Under the pieces are notes generated by a model. That model saw only the letters and a program-made list of their open reading frames with translations. It had not been told where the DNA came from and ran no database searches. Of a DNA stretch of 64,000 nucleotides, positions 25,503 to 35,252 are shown one piece after another (the stretch's first letter is position 1; each line of letters begins with the position of its first letter). Both the position numbers and the translations under genes were made by a program. The DNA lies in contig CALVRO010000002.1 of assembly GCA_944358655.1 (NCBI GenBank), forward strand, positions 1 through 64,000. Direction: 5' to 3'. This DNA comes from an uncultured Clostridia bacterium. Lineage in GTDB: Bacteria > Bacillota > Clostridia > Christensenellales > Borkfalkiaceae.

Positions 25503-28500
25503 TTGGTGAAAAACAAAAATCAGAACGGCAGACATTCATATATTTTTACAAGGGAAACTCTCGGCATGACTGTGCTATTGTTCTGCGGTCTCATGCTTCT
25601 GATGCTGCTTACATACAACGCCGTATTTTCAGGCCTCGGCGTTGCAGTGTGCACGTTCATGTACGGCACGTTCGGCTACGGCTCTTACCTCGTCCTGGCC
25701 GCGCTGGCCTGCCTCGGCGTATGGCTGGTGTTTGAAAAGAAGCCCGCAGTACGCCTGCGCACGGCGGCCGCCGTCGGCATAACACTGGCTGTGCTCTTCA
25801 TGCTCTTCCACGCCGTCACCACGCGCGATTTCGACATGAACGGCTACGGCGCCTACCTTGCCGAGTGCTATTCCTCGGCCGAGTCCGGATTTGCGGGGTA
25901 CACCTTCGGCGGAGTGATCTCCGGCCTCATCGTCTATCCCATTGCCCGCGGCACCACATTCATAGGCGCCTACGTCATATTCTCCATACTGCTCGCGCTC
26001 TGCGGGTATCTCACATTCCTCGTCGTCAGGATGGACGTTCTGACGCGCGGCAACCGCAGGACAAAAGCGGCTACGGCCGAGCAGACCCTTCCCGCGGCGG
26101 GCGAGAGCGTAAACGACGCCGCCGACAACGCCTACGTCATGAACGAAGGGTACGAGATAGTCAACAATATGGCCAACGCGCCTCAGGCAGCGCAGCCCGA
26201 GGCGGCTCAGCCCGTTCCCCCCGAGTACGGCGGTTATGCGCCCTACGGCGGGGAGCAGCAGTCCGCGCAGGACGCGCAGTTTGACAGGTACGGCATACTG
26301 CGTCCCTCGCAGCCGCAGCCCTCTTATGCGCCTGCGGAGAGCGACGAGGACAAATTCGCGCCCGAAAACCTCGGCAGAAAGATACTTTTTGACAATGGAG
26401 AGTTCGCCGCCGAGAGCTACAGGCGCAACATGATATTCAACGACGATTCCTATTTCAATCACCCCGTGCACAACGAGGGCGACTATCTCAGCAGTTTTTC
26501 GTCGGGCGGGAAGAGGCCTTCTGCTCCGCCGGCTGCGCCCCGCGAGGAGCGCCCGCAGAGCGGCCTGCCCTCGTCCTACACCCAAAGCTACGCCTCCGAG
26601 GCGGAGGAGCGCCCGAGCGCGCCCCCTACGCCATCGTATATCTACGGCGACAAGCCCGCGCAGTCTCTCGACGACTTTCCCGCGCCCGCCGCTCCCGCCG
26701 CGCAGAGCTCACCCTCGTACGACGACGGGGACTATGACGACGACATAACCTACGGCGACGATTACTATGAGGAGGATCCCGCCGAACTGCCCGTGGCGGA
26801 GGACGACGAGCCCTCCGACGATAGGGCGGCGCCCGCCGAGGAGCCCGAAGAGGAACTTCCGCCCCCCCCCGCCATGCGCAGGGGAGAGGAGGAGTCCACG
26901 GATATCTTCGGCAGGGGTGAAAATTCGTTCACTCGGCCGACGGGTCGGGAGGAACCGCCCGCGAGAAGGGCGACATCCTTTACCGACGGTATCTTTGCGG
27001 ACGACGAGCCCGAGCGCGGCGATTCTTTGCGCGGCGCCCCGGCCGACGGCGATCTGTCGGCGGGCGGACGGGATATCGGACTCGGCCGCGACAGGGGCAC
27101 GCCCTCTTTCGATCGCATGCAGCCCGACGGGGGAATTCCCGACGGCGGCGCGGACATCTCACGCGGTGCCGCCCCTCGCGCGGATGATGACATAGACATT
27201 TCCCCGACAAGGGGAGAGGGGGAGGGGGCCCGCCCTTCAAACGATCTTCGCAGCATATTCAGCTCGTCCAACTCGGCCATCTCCGACGACGTCAAGCCCG
27301 ACGCAACCCGCCTCGGCTCGAGGAGGGAGGGCGCGCGCGGCGAGGACAGGGAGAACATGTTCGACGACGACGGCGACGATTATCTGACTGACGACGGGGA
27401 CGAGCCCGCCGATTTCGGCGTGCGCGGACTGCGTTCGGATGACGGCGACGATTTTTCGGCCCGCCGCGGCGACGGCATGTCCGTCTCTCCCGTCCGACCC
27501 GTAACGCCTCAGCGCAGGGAGGAGACGCCTCCGCCCGAGCCGCCCAAGCCCAAGCACGTCTGGAAGAAGTACGCGCGCCCGTCGCTCGACCTGCTCGCCG
27601 ATTACCCCGAGGGCAACAACGCCAATCTCGCCGAGATAGAGGAGAACAAGAGCGTCATCATCGACACCCTTGAAAACTTCCGCATCGGCGCGCACATATC
27701 CGACGTCACCATAGGCCCCGCTATCACGAGGTACGACGTCATCATAGAGGACAGGACAAATATCAAGAGCGCCATGCGCTACCGCGACGCGATAGCAATG
27801 GCCCTGATGAAGGAGAACGTCACCACCTACCTCAACTACTCCAAGGGCGCCATTTCCATAGAGGTGCCCAACTCCAAGCGCACTACTGTAGGCCTCAAGA
27901 GCATACTCATGAGCAGCGACTTCATCAACAGCAAGGCCAATTCGCTCACCTTTGCCCTCGGCAAGGACGTTGAAGGCAAGCCCAACTGTCCCGATATAAC
28001 CAAGATGCCCCACCTTCTCGTTGCGGGTACCACCGGTTCGGGTAAGAGTATCTGTCTGAGCTCGCTGATCATCAGCCTTCTCTTTAAGTACGGCCCCGAC
28101 GAACTGCGCTTCATACTCGTCGACCCCAAGCAGTCGGAGTTTATCTCCTACGAGGGTCTGCCCCACCTCATCGTCAACGAAATAATCTCCGACGTCGACA
28201 AGGCCATCAAGGCTCTCAACTGGGCGATCAAGGAGATGGAGCGCCGCTACGCTCTGTTCAAGGAGATGACCCTTGCGGGCACTCTCGTCAAAAATCTCAA
28301 CGAATACAACGCCCACCTGCCCGAAGGCGAGGAAAAGCTGCCCAAGATAGTAGTCATCCTCGACGAGTTCGGCGACCTCATGCTGCAGAGCAAAAAGGAC
28401 ATCGAAACGCGAATCATCAGGCTCGTTCAGAAGTCGCGTGCGGCGGGCATACACCTCATTCTGGCAACGCAGCGCCCGTCGGTCGACTGCATAACCGGCC

Positions 28501-29042
28501 TTATAAAGTCCAACCTGCCCACGAGGATAGGCTTCAAAGTCAACTCCTTCGACGATTCGCGCACCATCTTCGATATCGGCGGCGCCGAAAAACTGCTCGG
28601 CGCGGGCGATATGTACTACCGCTCGGCGCAGAACCCCGACCTGATGCGTATTCAGGGCTGCTTTATCGATTCGCCCGAAGTACAGGCCGTGACCGACTTC
28701 GTAAAGAAGAACAACGAAACCTACTTCGATCAGAGCGTGTCCGACTTCATCAACACGGTGGAGGAGGGAGAGGGGAGCGACGGCGGCGAGCAGGACGGCG
28801 GCGACGGCGACGTAAAGATAGACGACAAGTTTATTCAGGCGCTCAAGTTCTGCGTAACAAGCAATCAGGCCTCCGTCTCCATGCTTCAGAGGCGCTTCCC
28901 CATCGGCTACGTCAAGGCCTGCAAGATAATCGACTGGATGGAAAACATGAACTACATAACGCAGTCCGAGGGGGCAAAGCCCAGAAAGGTGCTCCTCTCC
29001 CTCGACGAATTCACGCGCATTTACGGTGAAGTAGATGACTGA
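25503..29042 (+). CDS. ftsK: DNA translocase FtsK/SpoIIIE with very long linker
   Basis: This septal DNA pump has about 1179 residues. Four or five membrane helices lie in residues 15-175. Then comes a disordered linker of some 500 residues (about 190-690) rich in Asp, Glu, Pro and Ser. The motor domain follows, with Walker A AGTTGSGKS and Walker B IVVILDEFGDL, and the C-terminal gamma winged helix (FIQALKFCVTSNQAS through LLSLDEF) reads polar DNA sequences. SpoIIIE-type proteins are usually near 790 residues, so the linker is exceptional. The start is TTG at 25503 or GTG at 25506; CGGAG (25492-25496) fits either. Confidence 0.92.
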   Translation: MVKNKNQNGRHSYIFTRETLGMTVLLFCGLMLLMLLTYNAVFSGLGVAVCTFMYGTFGYGSYLVLAALACLGVWLVFEKKPAVRLRTAAAVGITLAVLFMLFHAVTTRDFDMNGYGAYLAECYSSAESGFAGYTFGGVISGLIVYPIARGTTFIGAYVIFSILLALCGYLTFLVVRMDVLTRGNRRTKAATAEQTLPAAGESVNDAADNAYVMNEGYEIVNNMANAPQAAQPEAAQPVPPEYGGYAPYGGEQQSAQDAQFDRYGILRPSQPQPSYAPAESDEDKFAPENLGRKILFDNGEFAAESYRRNMIFNDDSYFNHPVHNEGDYLSSFSSGGKRPSAPPAAPREERPQSGLPSSYTQSYASEAEERPSAPPTPSYIYGDKPAQSLDDFPAPAAPAAQSSPSYDDGDYDDDITYGDDYYEEDPAELPVAEDDEPSDDRAAPAEEPEEELPPPPAMRRGEEESTDIFGRGENSFTRPTGREEPPARRATSFTDGIFADDEPERGDSLRGAPADGDLSAGGRDIGLGRDRGTPSFDRMQPDGGIPDGGADISRGAAPRADDDIDISPTRGEGEGARPSNDLRSIFSSSNSAISDDVKPDATRLGSRREGARGEDRENMFDDDGDDYLTDDGDEPADFGVRGLRSDDGDDFSARRGDGMSVSPVRPVTPQRREETPPPEPPKPKHVWKKYARPSLDLLADYPEGNNANLAEIEENKSVIIDTLENFRIGAHISDVTIGPAITRYDVIIEDRTNIKSAMRYRDAIAMALMKENVTTYLNYSKGAISIEVPNSKRTTVGLKSILMSSDFINSKANSLTFALGKDVEGKPNCPDITKMPHLLVAGTTGSGKSICLSSLIISLLFKYGPDELRFILVDPKQSEFISYEGLPHLIVNEIISDVDKAIKALNWAIKEMERRYALFKEMTLAGTLVKNLNEYNAHLPEGEEKLPKIVVILDEFGDLMLQSKKDIETRIIRLVQKSRAAGIHLILATQRPSVDCITGLIKSNLPTRIGFKVNSFDDSRTIFDIGGAEKLLGAGDMYYRSAQNPDLMRIQGCFIDSPEVQAVTDFVKKNNETYFDQSVSDFINTVEEGEGSDGGEQDGGDGDVKIDDKFIQALKFCVTSNQASVSMLQRRFPIGYVKACKIIDWMENMNYITQSEGAKPRKVLLSLDEFTRIYGEVDD

Positions 29043-30381
29043 TCTCACCGCAAAAAAATACGGCGTAATCTCGCTCGGGTGCGATAAGAACAGGGTGGAC
29101 AGCGAAAAACTGCTCGCTCTCATCCGCAATGCGGGGTGCGAGATATGCAGCGATATTAACGAGGCCCAAGTAATTGTGGTCAACACCTGCGCCTTTTTGA
29201 ACAGCGCCCGCAAGGAGGCCGTTGAAACGGTAATAGACTGCGCTTCGTATAGGGGCGCCAACCTCGAAAAGCTCGTAGTTACGGGCTGTCTGCCCCAGAA
29301 GTTCATAGGCGAGGTCTTTCCCGCGCTCACCGAGGCGGACGTCTTTTTGGGCGTAAACGACTACGATCTGTTCTTTACGGCTCTCCAAAGGGCGTACGAC
29401 GGCGAGAGGGTCAACTGCGTGGGCGAGGGCTGCGGCCTCGCCGACAGGGCGCGTGTCGTTACAACTCCCGAGCACTACGCCTACCTCAAGATTGCCGACG
29501 GGTGCAACAACTTCTGCACCTACTGCCTCATACCCAAGATACGCGGCCGCTACCGCAGCTATCCTTTGGAGGAGCTCGTGCGCGAGGCCGAGGGGCTCGG
29601 CGACATCTCCGAACTCATCCTCGTCGCGCAGGACGTTACGAGGTACGGCGAGGACGGCGGACAGAGACGGCTTGCAGAGCTCATCCGCGCGCTCACCGCG
29701 CTCGACAACATAGGCTCGGTGAGGCTGCTCTACTGCTATCCCGAGGCCATCGACGACGCGCTCGTCGAGCAGCTTAAAACCAATTCGAAACTCATAAAGT
29801 ACATAGACATCCCCCTGCAGCACAGCGAGGACAGGGTGTTAAAGCTTATGAACCGCAGGGGCACGAGGGAGAGCTATCTCGCCCTCATAAAAAGGCTAAA
29901 AGAGGAGGTGCCCGGCATAGCCGTGCGCTCCACGTTCATCTGCGGCTTTCCCACCGAAACGGAGGAGGAGAGCGAGGCTCTCGCCTCCTTCCTTAAGGAG
30001 GCCGAACTCGTCAACTGCGGCTTCTTCGCCTACTCGCGCGAGCCCGACACAGCCGCCTACAGGCTCAAGGGCCAGATACTTCAGCGCGAGAAGAACAGGC
30101 GCGTCCGTGCAATGTACGGCGTGCAGAAGGCTCTGTCCCGCCGCTTTTTGCGGGGCTTTGTGGGCAAAAAGCTCAAGGTGCTCTGCGACGGCGTCGACTA
30201 CGAGGCGGGCTGTTTCGTGGGAAGGGCATATTTTCAGGCGCCCGATATCGACGGCAAGGTCTACTTCAACTGCCCTTCCGCCGTGCAGGGGCTTTATTAC
30301 GACGTTTTGATAACTTCTTCCTCCGACTACGACCTGTTCGGCAGAACGGAGGACTATTGTACGGAGAACGACGATGACTGA
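29035..30381 (+). CDS. rimO: ribosomal protein S12 methylthiotransferase RimO
   Basis: This is a radical-SAM enzyme of 448 residues that thiomethylates an aspartate of ribosomal protein S12. The N-terminal domain with SLGCDKNRVDSEK (the DKN after the Cys distinguishes RimO from MiaB) binds one Fe-S cluster. The radical SAM CxxxCxxC is in CNNFCTYCLIP, and a C-terminal TRAM domain ends the protein. It overlaps ftsK by 8 bp and pgsA by 8 bp. A second family member, miaB, lies at 60.2 kb. Confidence 0.94.
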   Translation: MTDLTAKKYGVISLGCDKNRVDSEKLLALIRNAGCEICSDINEAQVIVVNTCAFLNSARKEAVETVIDCASYRGANLEKLVVTGCLPQKFIGEVFPALTEADVFLGVNDYDLFFTALQRAYDGERVNCVGEGCGLADRARVVTTPEHYAYLKIADGCNNFCTYCLIPKIRGRYRSYPLEELVREAEGLGDISELILVAQDVTRYGEDGGQRRLAELIRALTALDNIGSVRLLYCYPEAIDDALVEQLKTNSKLIKYIDIPLQHSEDRVLKLMNRRGTRESYLALIKRLKEEVPGIAVRSTFICGFPTETEEESEALASFLKEAELVNCGFFAYSREPDTAAYRLKGQILQREKNRRVRAMYGVQKALSRRFLRGFVGKKLKVLCDGVDYEAGCFVGRAYFQAPDIDGKVYFNCPSAVQGLYYDVLITSSSDYDLFGRTEDYCTENDDD

Positions 30382-31036
30382 CGATAAAAATATCGACAAG
30401 AACAGCCGCGCATACAAGATAGCGGCGGGCAAGGGCGTTATGAACCTGCCCAACAAGCTGACCATTGCGCGCATGGTGATGATACCGCTGTTCATTCTCT
30501 TTTTCTATCTGTATTTCCCGGGGCATTACTTTGTGGCGCTGGCCGTATTCGTTATCGCCTCGCTGACCGACGCGCTCGACGGCAGGATAGCCAGAAAGTA
30601 CGCTCTCGTCACCAACCTCGGCAAATTTCTCGACCCCATTGCCGATAAGGTGCTCGTCTCCTCCGCGCTCATAGTGCTGCTTACTGTGGACAGCTTTTTC
30701 ACCGCCTTTCTCGGCGGCTGGGCGCTTGTGGCGGGAGGGTGCTGCGTGGCGCTCATCTTTGCGCGCGAGCTCATAGTCAGCGGATTCCGCATGGTCGCCG
30801 CCGACGCGGGCATAGTTATCGCCGCCGATAAAATAGGCAAATTCAAGACGCTCGCGCAGGACGCGTCTGTCGCCGTTCTTCTGGCCTTCGGCGGAATTTA
30901 CGAGCTCTTGCCCGAGGCGGTCGCCTCGCAGGTCGTCAACTATATCGGTCTCGCCCTCCTTGCGGCGGCGGCCGTGCTCACCGTCATTTCGGGCATAAAT
31001 TATATCGTCAGGAATATTCAGGTGCTCAAAGTTTAA
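30374..31036 (+). CDS. pgsA: CDP-diacylglycerol:glycerol-3-phosphate 3-phosphatidyltransferase
   Basis: This membrane enzyme of 220 residues makes phosphatidylglycerol phosphate. The CDP-alcohol phosphotransferase signature DG-x2-AR-x8-G-x3-D-x3-D is complete in DALDGRIARKY and GKFLDPIADK. About five hydrophobic helices are seen. The first 22 residues are polar and precede the usual NLPNKLTIARM start. The gene overlaps rimO and abuts the CinA gene, in the common Firmicutes order pgsA-cinA-recA. Confidence 0.93.
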   Translation: MTDDKNIDKNSRAYKIAAGKGVMNLPNKLTIARMVMIPLFILFFYLYFPGHYFVALAVFVIASLTDALDGRIARKYALVTNLGKFLDPIADKVLVSSALIVLLTVDSFFTAFLGGWALVAGGCCVALIFARELIVSGFRMVAADAGIVIAADKIGKFKTLAQDASVAVLLAFGGIYELLPEAVASQVVNYIGLALLAAAAVLTVISGINYIVRNIQVLKV

Positions 31037-32107
31037 ATGACTAATTATTTAGTTGTCATCCGAAATAAAAAACTAAATATCGACATGTCGGGGCTCTCCG
31101 CCTTTTTAAGGGTGTTCGCCTCGGCATGTGTACACTTCGACAAGATAAGCTTTGTCGGTTTCGACAGTTCAAAGACCATTTCCGAAGCCTTGGCGGACTG
31201 TAAAAACTGCAGCGAAAACGCCGTCGTGCTCTGCTGCGCAGAGCAGAAGGACACCATAGCCGGATATCTCGAAAGGCTGTATTCGGTGACCTTCGACGGC
31301 AGATCGTATTTAAATTGCGGCGGACAGACCGTCTTTCTCGGCCTCGAAAACGAGGGCGCCGACTTCGCCTCGGCGTGCGTTTCGGCGATCAATAAAAAGT
31401 GCGGCGTATGCTACGATAAGTTCTATATCAAGTGCGTTTCGGCCCCTGCGGAGCTCATCCGCTCGGCTATAGCCAAGGCGGGCGCCGACTGCGGCGACAT
31501 TTGTCTTGCCGTCTACGACGACTTCGGCGATCAGACCATTGAGGCGTCCTATTCGTCCAATACACCCAAAATGGTCGCCGACCGCGTGAGGAGGGTGCTC
31601 GTCGCCGCTCTCGACGACTATATCTACGCCCTTGAAGACATCTCTCTCGAGCGCAGGCTCTACGACCTTCTCAGGCTGAGGCGCATGACCATTTCGGTTG
31701 CGGAATCGTTTACGGGCGGGGGCATAGCCTCCCGTCTGGTGTCCGTGCCGGGCGTGTCGGAGGTCTACTACGAGGGCCTCAACACTTACGCCAACGGCTC
31801 GAAGATGTCCCGCCTCGGCGTCGACGAAATGACTTTGAAAAGTTACGGGGCCGTATCCGACAGAACGGCGCTGGAGATGGCCGAGGGCCTGCTCGCCACG
31901 GGCAAGTGTCAGCTGGCCGTAGCCACCACGGGCATAGCGGGGCCCAAGTCGGACAATACCGCAAAACCCGTCGGGCTCGCCTACATAGCGGCGGGCACGC
32001 GCGACAATTTAAAGGTATATAAGTTCAATTACGGCGGCGACAGGGAGCGCATAACTCGCACGGCGATAAACGACGCCCTCTTTCTCGCCTACAGGGCTTT
32101 AAAATAA
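31037..32107 (+). CDS. cinA: CinA-family protein with degenerate N-terminal domain
   Basis: This protein of 356 residues has a C-terminal half (about 205-356) that is the CinA/PncC domain, a nicotinamide-nucleotide amidase fold, with [20 protein letters not shown] and TTGIAGP. The usual N-terminal molybdopterin-binding-like domain of CinA (GTELLLG and GGLGPT motifs) is not recognisable in residues 1-200. Residues 1-110 are diverged beyond recognition. The commonly conserved Cys of AESCTGG is Phe here. The start ATG is directly after the pgsA stop, and recA follows 28 bp downstream. Activity as NMN amidase is possible but unproven. Confidence 0.82.
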   Translation: MTNYLVVIRNKKLNIDMSGLSAFLRVFASACVHFDKISFVGFDSSKTISEALADCKNCSENAVVLCCAEQKDTIAGYLERLYSVTFDGRSYLNCGGQTVFLGLENEGADFASACVSAINKKCGVCYDKFYIKCVSAPAELIRSAIAKAGADCGDICLAVYDDFGDQTIEASYSSNTPKMVADRVRRVLVAALDDYIYALEDISLERRLYDLLRLRRMTISVAESFTGGGIASRLVSVPGVSEVYYEGLNTYANGSKMSRLGVDEMTLKSYGAVSDRTALEMAEGLLATGKCQLAVATTGIAGPKSDNTAKPVGLAYIAAGTRDNLKVYKFNYGGDRERITRTAINDALFLAYRALK

Positions 32108-32135
32108 AAAAATAAAACGCGGAGTTTTTAATATA

Positions 32136-33149
32136 ATGAACGAAGAAAAACTTAAGGCACTCAATTCAACTATCGCAATGATAGAAAAGCAGTTCGGCAA
32201 GGGAGCTATAATGAAGCTCGGCGACGTCAATGTCAATTCGGAGATAGACGTCATCCCCACGGGCTGCCTTTCGCTCGACCTCGCCCTCGGAGTGGGCGGC
32301 GTGCCCAGAGGCAGGATAATGGAGATCTACGGCCCCGAATCGTCGGGCAAGACTACCGTAGCCCTGCACATAATCGCCGAGGCCCAGAAGGCGGGAGGCA
32401 TTGCCGCATTTATCGACGCCGAGCACGCCCTCGACGCTGCCTATGCGCAGGCGCTGGGCGTCAATATCGAAAATCTTTACGTCTCCCAGCCCGATACGGG
32501 CGAACAGGCGCTCGACATCTGCGAGTCGCTCGTCCGCTCGAGCGCCGTCGACGTCATTATAATCGACTCTGTCGCAGCTTTAACGCCCAAGGCAGAGATA
32601 GAGGGGGACATGGGCGACGCGCATGTGGGCGCTCTGCCCAGGCTCATGTCGCAGGCGTTAAGAAAGCTCACGGCCATAACCAACCGTTCCAAGACGTGCG
32701 TAATATTCATCAACCAGCTGCGCGAAAAGGTGGGCGTTATGTTCGGCAATCCCGAAACCACCCCCGGCGGCAAGGCGCTTAAATATTTCGCCACCATCCG
32801 CCTCGATATCCGCAAGGCCGACGCGCTCAAGAACGAGGGCGAAATAATCGGCAACAGGGCCAAGGCCAAAGTCGTCAAAAACAAGGTTGCGCCCCCCTTC
32901 AAGGTGGCCGAGTTCGACATTATCTACGGCCACGGCATTTCGCAGGAGGGCTGCCTTATCGACCTCGGCGTAGAGTACGGCATACTTTCAAAGAGCGGCG
33001 CATGGTACAGCTATAACGACACCAGAGTGGCCAACGGCCGCGAGAAGATGAGGGAATACTTAAAGGATAACCCCGAGGTCATGGCAGAGATTGACAGCCG
33101 CATCAGGCAGGCTCATAAAGAGGCCATGTCCAAGAAGAAGGACGACTGA
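32136..33149 (+). CDS. recA: recombinase RecA
   Basis: This is the strand-exchange ATPase of homologous recombination and SOS activator, 337 residues. Walker A is GPESSGKTT (about 66-74), the catalytic Glu lies in FIDAEHALD, and DNA-binding loop L2 includes [18 protein letters not shown]. The C-terminus is short, with an acidic/basic tail ending KKKDD. CGGAG precedes the ATG. No SOS box was identified immediately upstream, and no strong separate promoter. The stop overlaps nadE by one base. Confidence 0.97.
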   Translation: MNEEKLKALNSTIAMIEKQFGKGAIMKLGDVNVNSEIDVIPTGCLSLDLALGVGGVPRGRIMEIYGPESSGKTTVALHIIAEAQKAGGIAAFIDAEHALDAAYAQALGVNIENLYVSQPDTGEQALDICESLVRSSAVDVIIIDSVAALTPKAEIEGDMGDAHVGALPRLMSQALRKLTAITNRSKTCVIFINQLREKVGVMFGNPETTPGGKALKYFATIRLDIRKADALKNEGEIIGNRAKAKVVKNKVAPPFKVAEFDIIYGHGISQEGCLIDLGVEYGILSKSGAWYSYNDTRVANGREKMREYLKDNPEVMAEIDSRIRQAHKEAMSKKKDD

Positions 33150-35050
33150 TGTTCGGTTTTATAAAGGTCTGCGCCGTCACACCGCGCATAAAAGTGGCGG
33201 ACGTGCAGTTCAACAAAGCTCAGATAATAGAGTGTATCGAGAGGGCGGAGGGGGCGCAGCTTGTCGTCTTTCCCGAACTGTCGCTGAGCGGCTATACCTG
33301 CGGCGACCTCTTCAATCAGTCTGCCCTCATTTCGGGCGTTGAGGAGGCTCTTTCCGATATCTGCGCCGCCACGAAAAACTGCGGCGCGCTCGTATTTGTC
33401 GGTGCGCCCATAGTCTATGCACAGCGCCTTTTCAACTGCGCGGTGGCAATCAGCAAGGGCAGAATACTCGGTGTCGTGCCCAAGTCGTACATTCCCGACT
33501 ACGGCGAATTTTACGAGCGCAGGCACTTCTCCTCCGGCCTTGGCATCGCAGACGAGATAACTTTATGCGGCAGCACGGTGCCCTTCGGCACGGACATTGT
33601 GTTCAGAGCCGAAAATATCCCCGATTTTTCGGTCGCCGCCGAGATCTGCGAAGATCTGTGGGTACCCTCCAATCCCTCCGTGCGACACGCCGCGGCGGGG
33701 GCGAATATCATAGTCAACCTCTCCTGCAGCGACGAGATCGTGGGCAAGGCCGAGTACCGCCGCGAGCTTGTGCGGATGCAGTCGGCAAAGCTCGTCTGCG
33801 GGTATGTCTACTGCGACGCGGGCGACGGCGAGAGCACTACCGATATGGCTTTTGCTGGCCACAATCTCATCTGCGAAAACGGCAGCCTGCTCTCCGAGAG
33901 CAAGCTGTTTGAAAACGGCGCCGTCTGCGCCGATATCGACGTTGAGATGCTCGCCTCGGAGAGGCGGAGAATGTCGGCGGCCTACTTTGCGGGCGAAAAA
34001 GCGGGGGACTACCGCGTGGTCGGCTTCACGGCCTGCGAGGGCGGCGAACTTACCCGCGAATTTTCTCCCACGCCCTTTGTGCCCCGTTCGGATGAAAAGC
34101 TAAAGGAGCGCACCGAACTCATCCTGTCCATTCAGGCGGCAGGGCTCAAAAAGCGCATGGAGCACACGGGCGCAAAAACGGCGGTTATAGGCGTTTCGGG
34201 CGGGCTCGATTCGGCGCTCGCGCTGCTCGTCACCCGCCGCGTGTTCGACGCCATGAAGAGGCCCGCGGCCGATATCATTGCCGTCACCATGCCCGGGTTC
34301 GGCACTACGGGAAAGACGTACAACAACTCCGTAAAACTAATAAACTGCCTCGGCGCCACCTTTAAGAGCGTTGACATAACGGGCAGCGTTTTAAAACACT
34401 TCGAAGATATCGGACACGACAGGCAAATTCTCGACGTCACTTACGAGAACGCCCAGGCCCGCACGCGCACGCTCATTTTAATGGATATCGCCAACAAGAC
34501 GGGCGGGCTCGTAATAGGAACGGGCGATCTCAGCGAACTCGCGCTCGGCTGGGCGACGTATAACGGCGACCACATGTCGATGTACGGCGTAAATTGTTCG
34601 GTGCCCAAAACGCTCGTAAGGCACCTTGTCGCCTACGAAGCCGCCAACCTCGGCGGCGAGACGGAGGAGGTGCTGCGCGACATATTGGCCACCGAGATAA
34701 GCCCCGAGCTTCTCCCGCCCGACAAGAGCGGCAATATCGCCCAAAAGACGGAGGATATCGTCGGCCCCTACATTCTGCACGACTTCTTTTTGTACTATTC
34801 CGTGCGGCGCGGCTTCAGCCCCGAAAAGGTGAGGTATATCGCGCGCAGGACTTTTAAGGACAAGTTCGACGAAGCCACCATTGATAAGTGGCTCAAAAAC
34901 TTTTACCGCCGCTTCTTTGCGCAACAGTTCAAGCGCTCGTGCGTGCCCGACGGAGTAAAGGTGGGTTCGGTTTCGCTGTCGCCGCGCGGCGATTGGCGCA
35001 TGCCGTCCGACGCCTCGGCGGCGCTCTGGCTGTCGGCACTCGACGACTGA
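33149..35050 (+). CDS. nadE: glutamine-dependent NAD+ synthetase
   Basis: This two-domain enzyme of 633 residues amidates deamido-NAD+. The N-terminal nitrilase-like glutaminase domain (about 10-290) has the Glu in FPELSLSGYTCGD and the Cys in ICEDLWVPSNP. The C-terminal synthetase domain (about 330-620) has the PP-loop GVSGGLDSALALLV and GTGDLSELALGW. Length and order are normal. TGATG couples it to recA. A long perfect hairpin terminator follows. Confidence 0.95.
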   Translation: MFGFIKVCAVTPRIKVADVQFNKAQIIECIERAEGAQLVVFPELSLSGYTCGDLFNQSALISGVEEALSDICAATKNCGALVFVGAPIVYAQRLFNCAVAISKGRILGVVPKSYIPDYGEFYERRHFSSGLGIADEITLCGSTVPFGTDIVFRAENIPDFSVAAEICEDLWVPSNPSVRHAAAGANIIVNLSCSDEIVGKAEYRRELVRMQSAKLVCGYVYCDAGDGESTTDMAFAGHNLICENGSLLSESKLFENGAVCADIDVEMLASERRRMSAAYFAGEKAGDYRVVGFTACEGGELTREFSPTPFVPRSDEKLKERTELILSIQAAGLKKRMEHTGAKTAVIGVSGGLDSALALLVTRRVFDAMKRPAADIIAVTMPGFGTTGKTYNNSVKLINCLGATFKSVDITGSVLKHFEDIGHDRQILDVTYENAQARTRTLILMDIANKTGGLVIGTGDLSELALGWATYNGDHMSMYGVNCSVPKTLVRHLVAYEAANLGGETEEVLRDILATEISPELLPPDKSGNIAQKTEDIVGPYILHDFFLYYSVRRGFSPEKVRYIARRTFKDKFDEATIDKWLKNFYRRFFAQQFKRSCVPDGVKVGSVSLSPRGDWRMPSDASAALWLSALDD

Positions 35051-35071
35051 TAAATATTTTAATTTTACTTC

Positions 35072-35117
35072 TTCCGCCCGCCGCTTTTTTAAAAGCGGCG
35101 GGCGGAAAATTTTGTTT
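35072..35117 (+). terminator. terminator after nadE
   Basis: A 17-bp stem (35072-35088 with 35091-35107) with a minimal loop is followed by AATTTTGTTTT. Confidence 0.85.
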
Positions 35118-35213
35118 TGCATATCGCTTGCATTGCTAAATGAGCGCGGCAATAGTTATAAAAAAATAAATTTAAAAATTTTTTCGCCATTCTCAATTAC
35201 TGATACACCCATC

Positions 35214-35222
35214 TGGTATAAT
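35214..35222 (+). promoter_or_regulatory. extended -10 promoter of the repeat lipoprotein gene
   Basis: TGG-TATAAT (35214-35222) is an extended -10. No good -35 is at the right distance. The mRNA leader would be about 24 nt with no clear Shine-Dalgarno. Confidence 0.55.
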
Positions 35223-35252
35223 GTATTCAACAAATATTAAAGTAGTATCAAC

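Noticed and set aside
26000..27570. Possible frameshift or extra gene in the FtsK middle region
   Set aside because: The frame is continuous and compositionally consistent with a disordered acidic linker; no separate domain is seen.
27237..29330. 697-codon minus-strand open frame opposite the FtsK motor region
   Set aside because: The sense frame carries intact Walker motifs; the antisense product has no recognisable domain, promoter or ribosome site.
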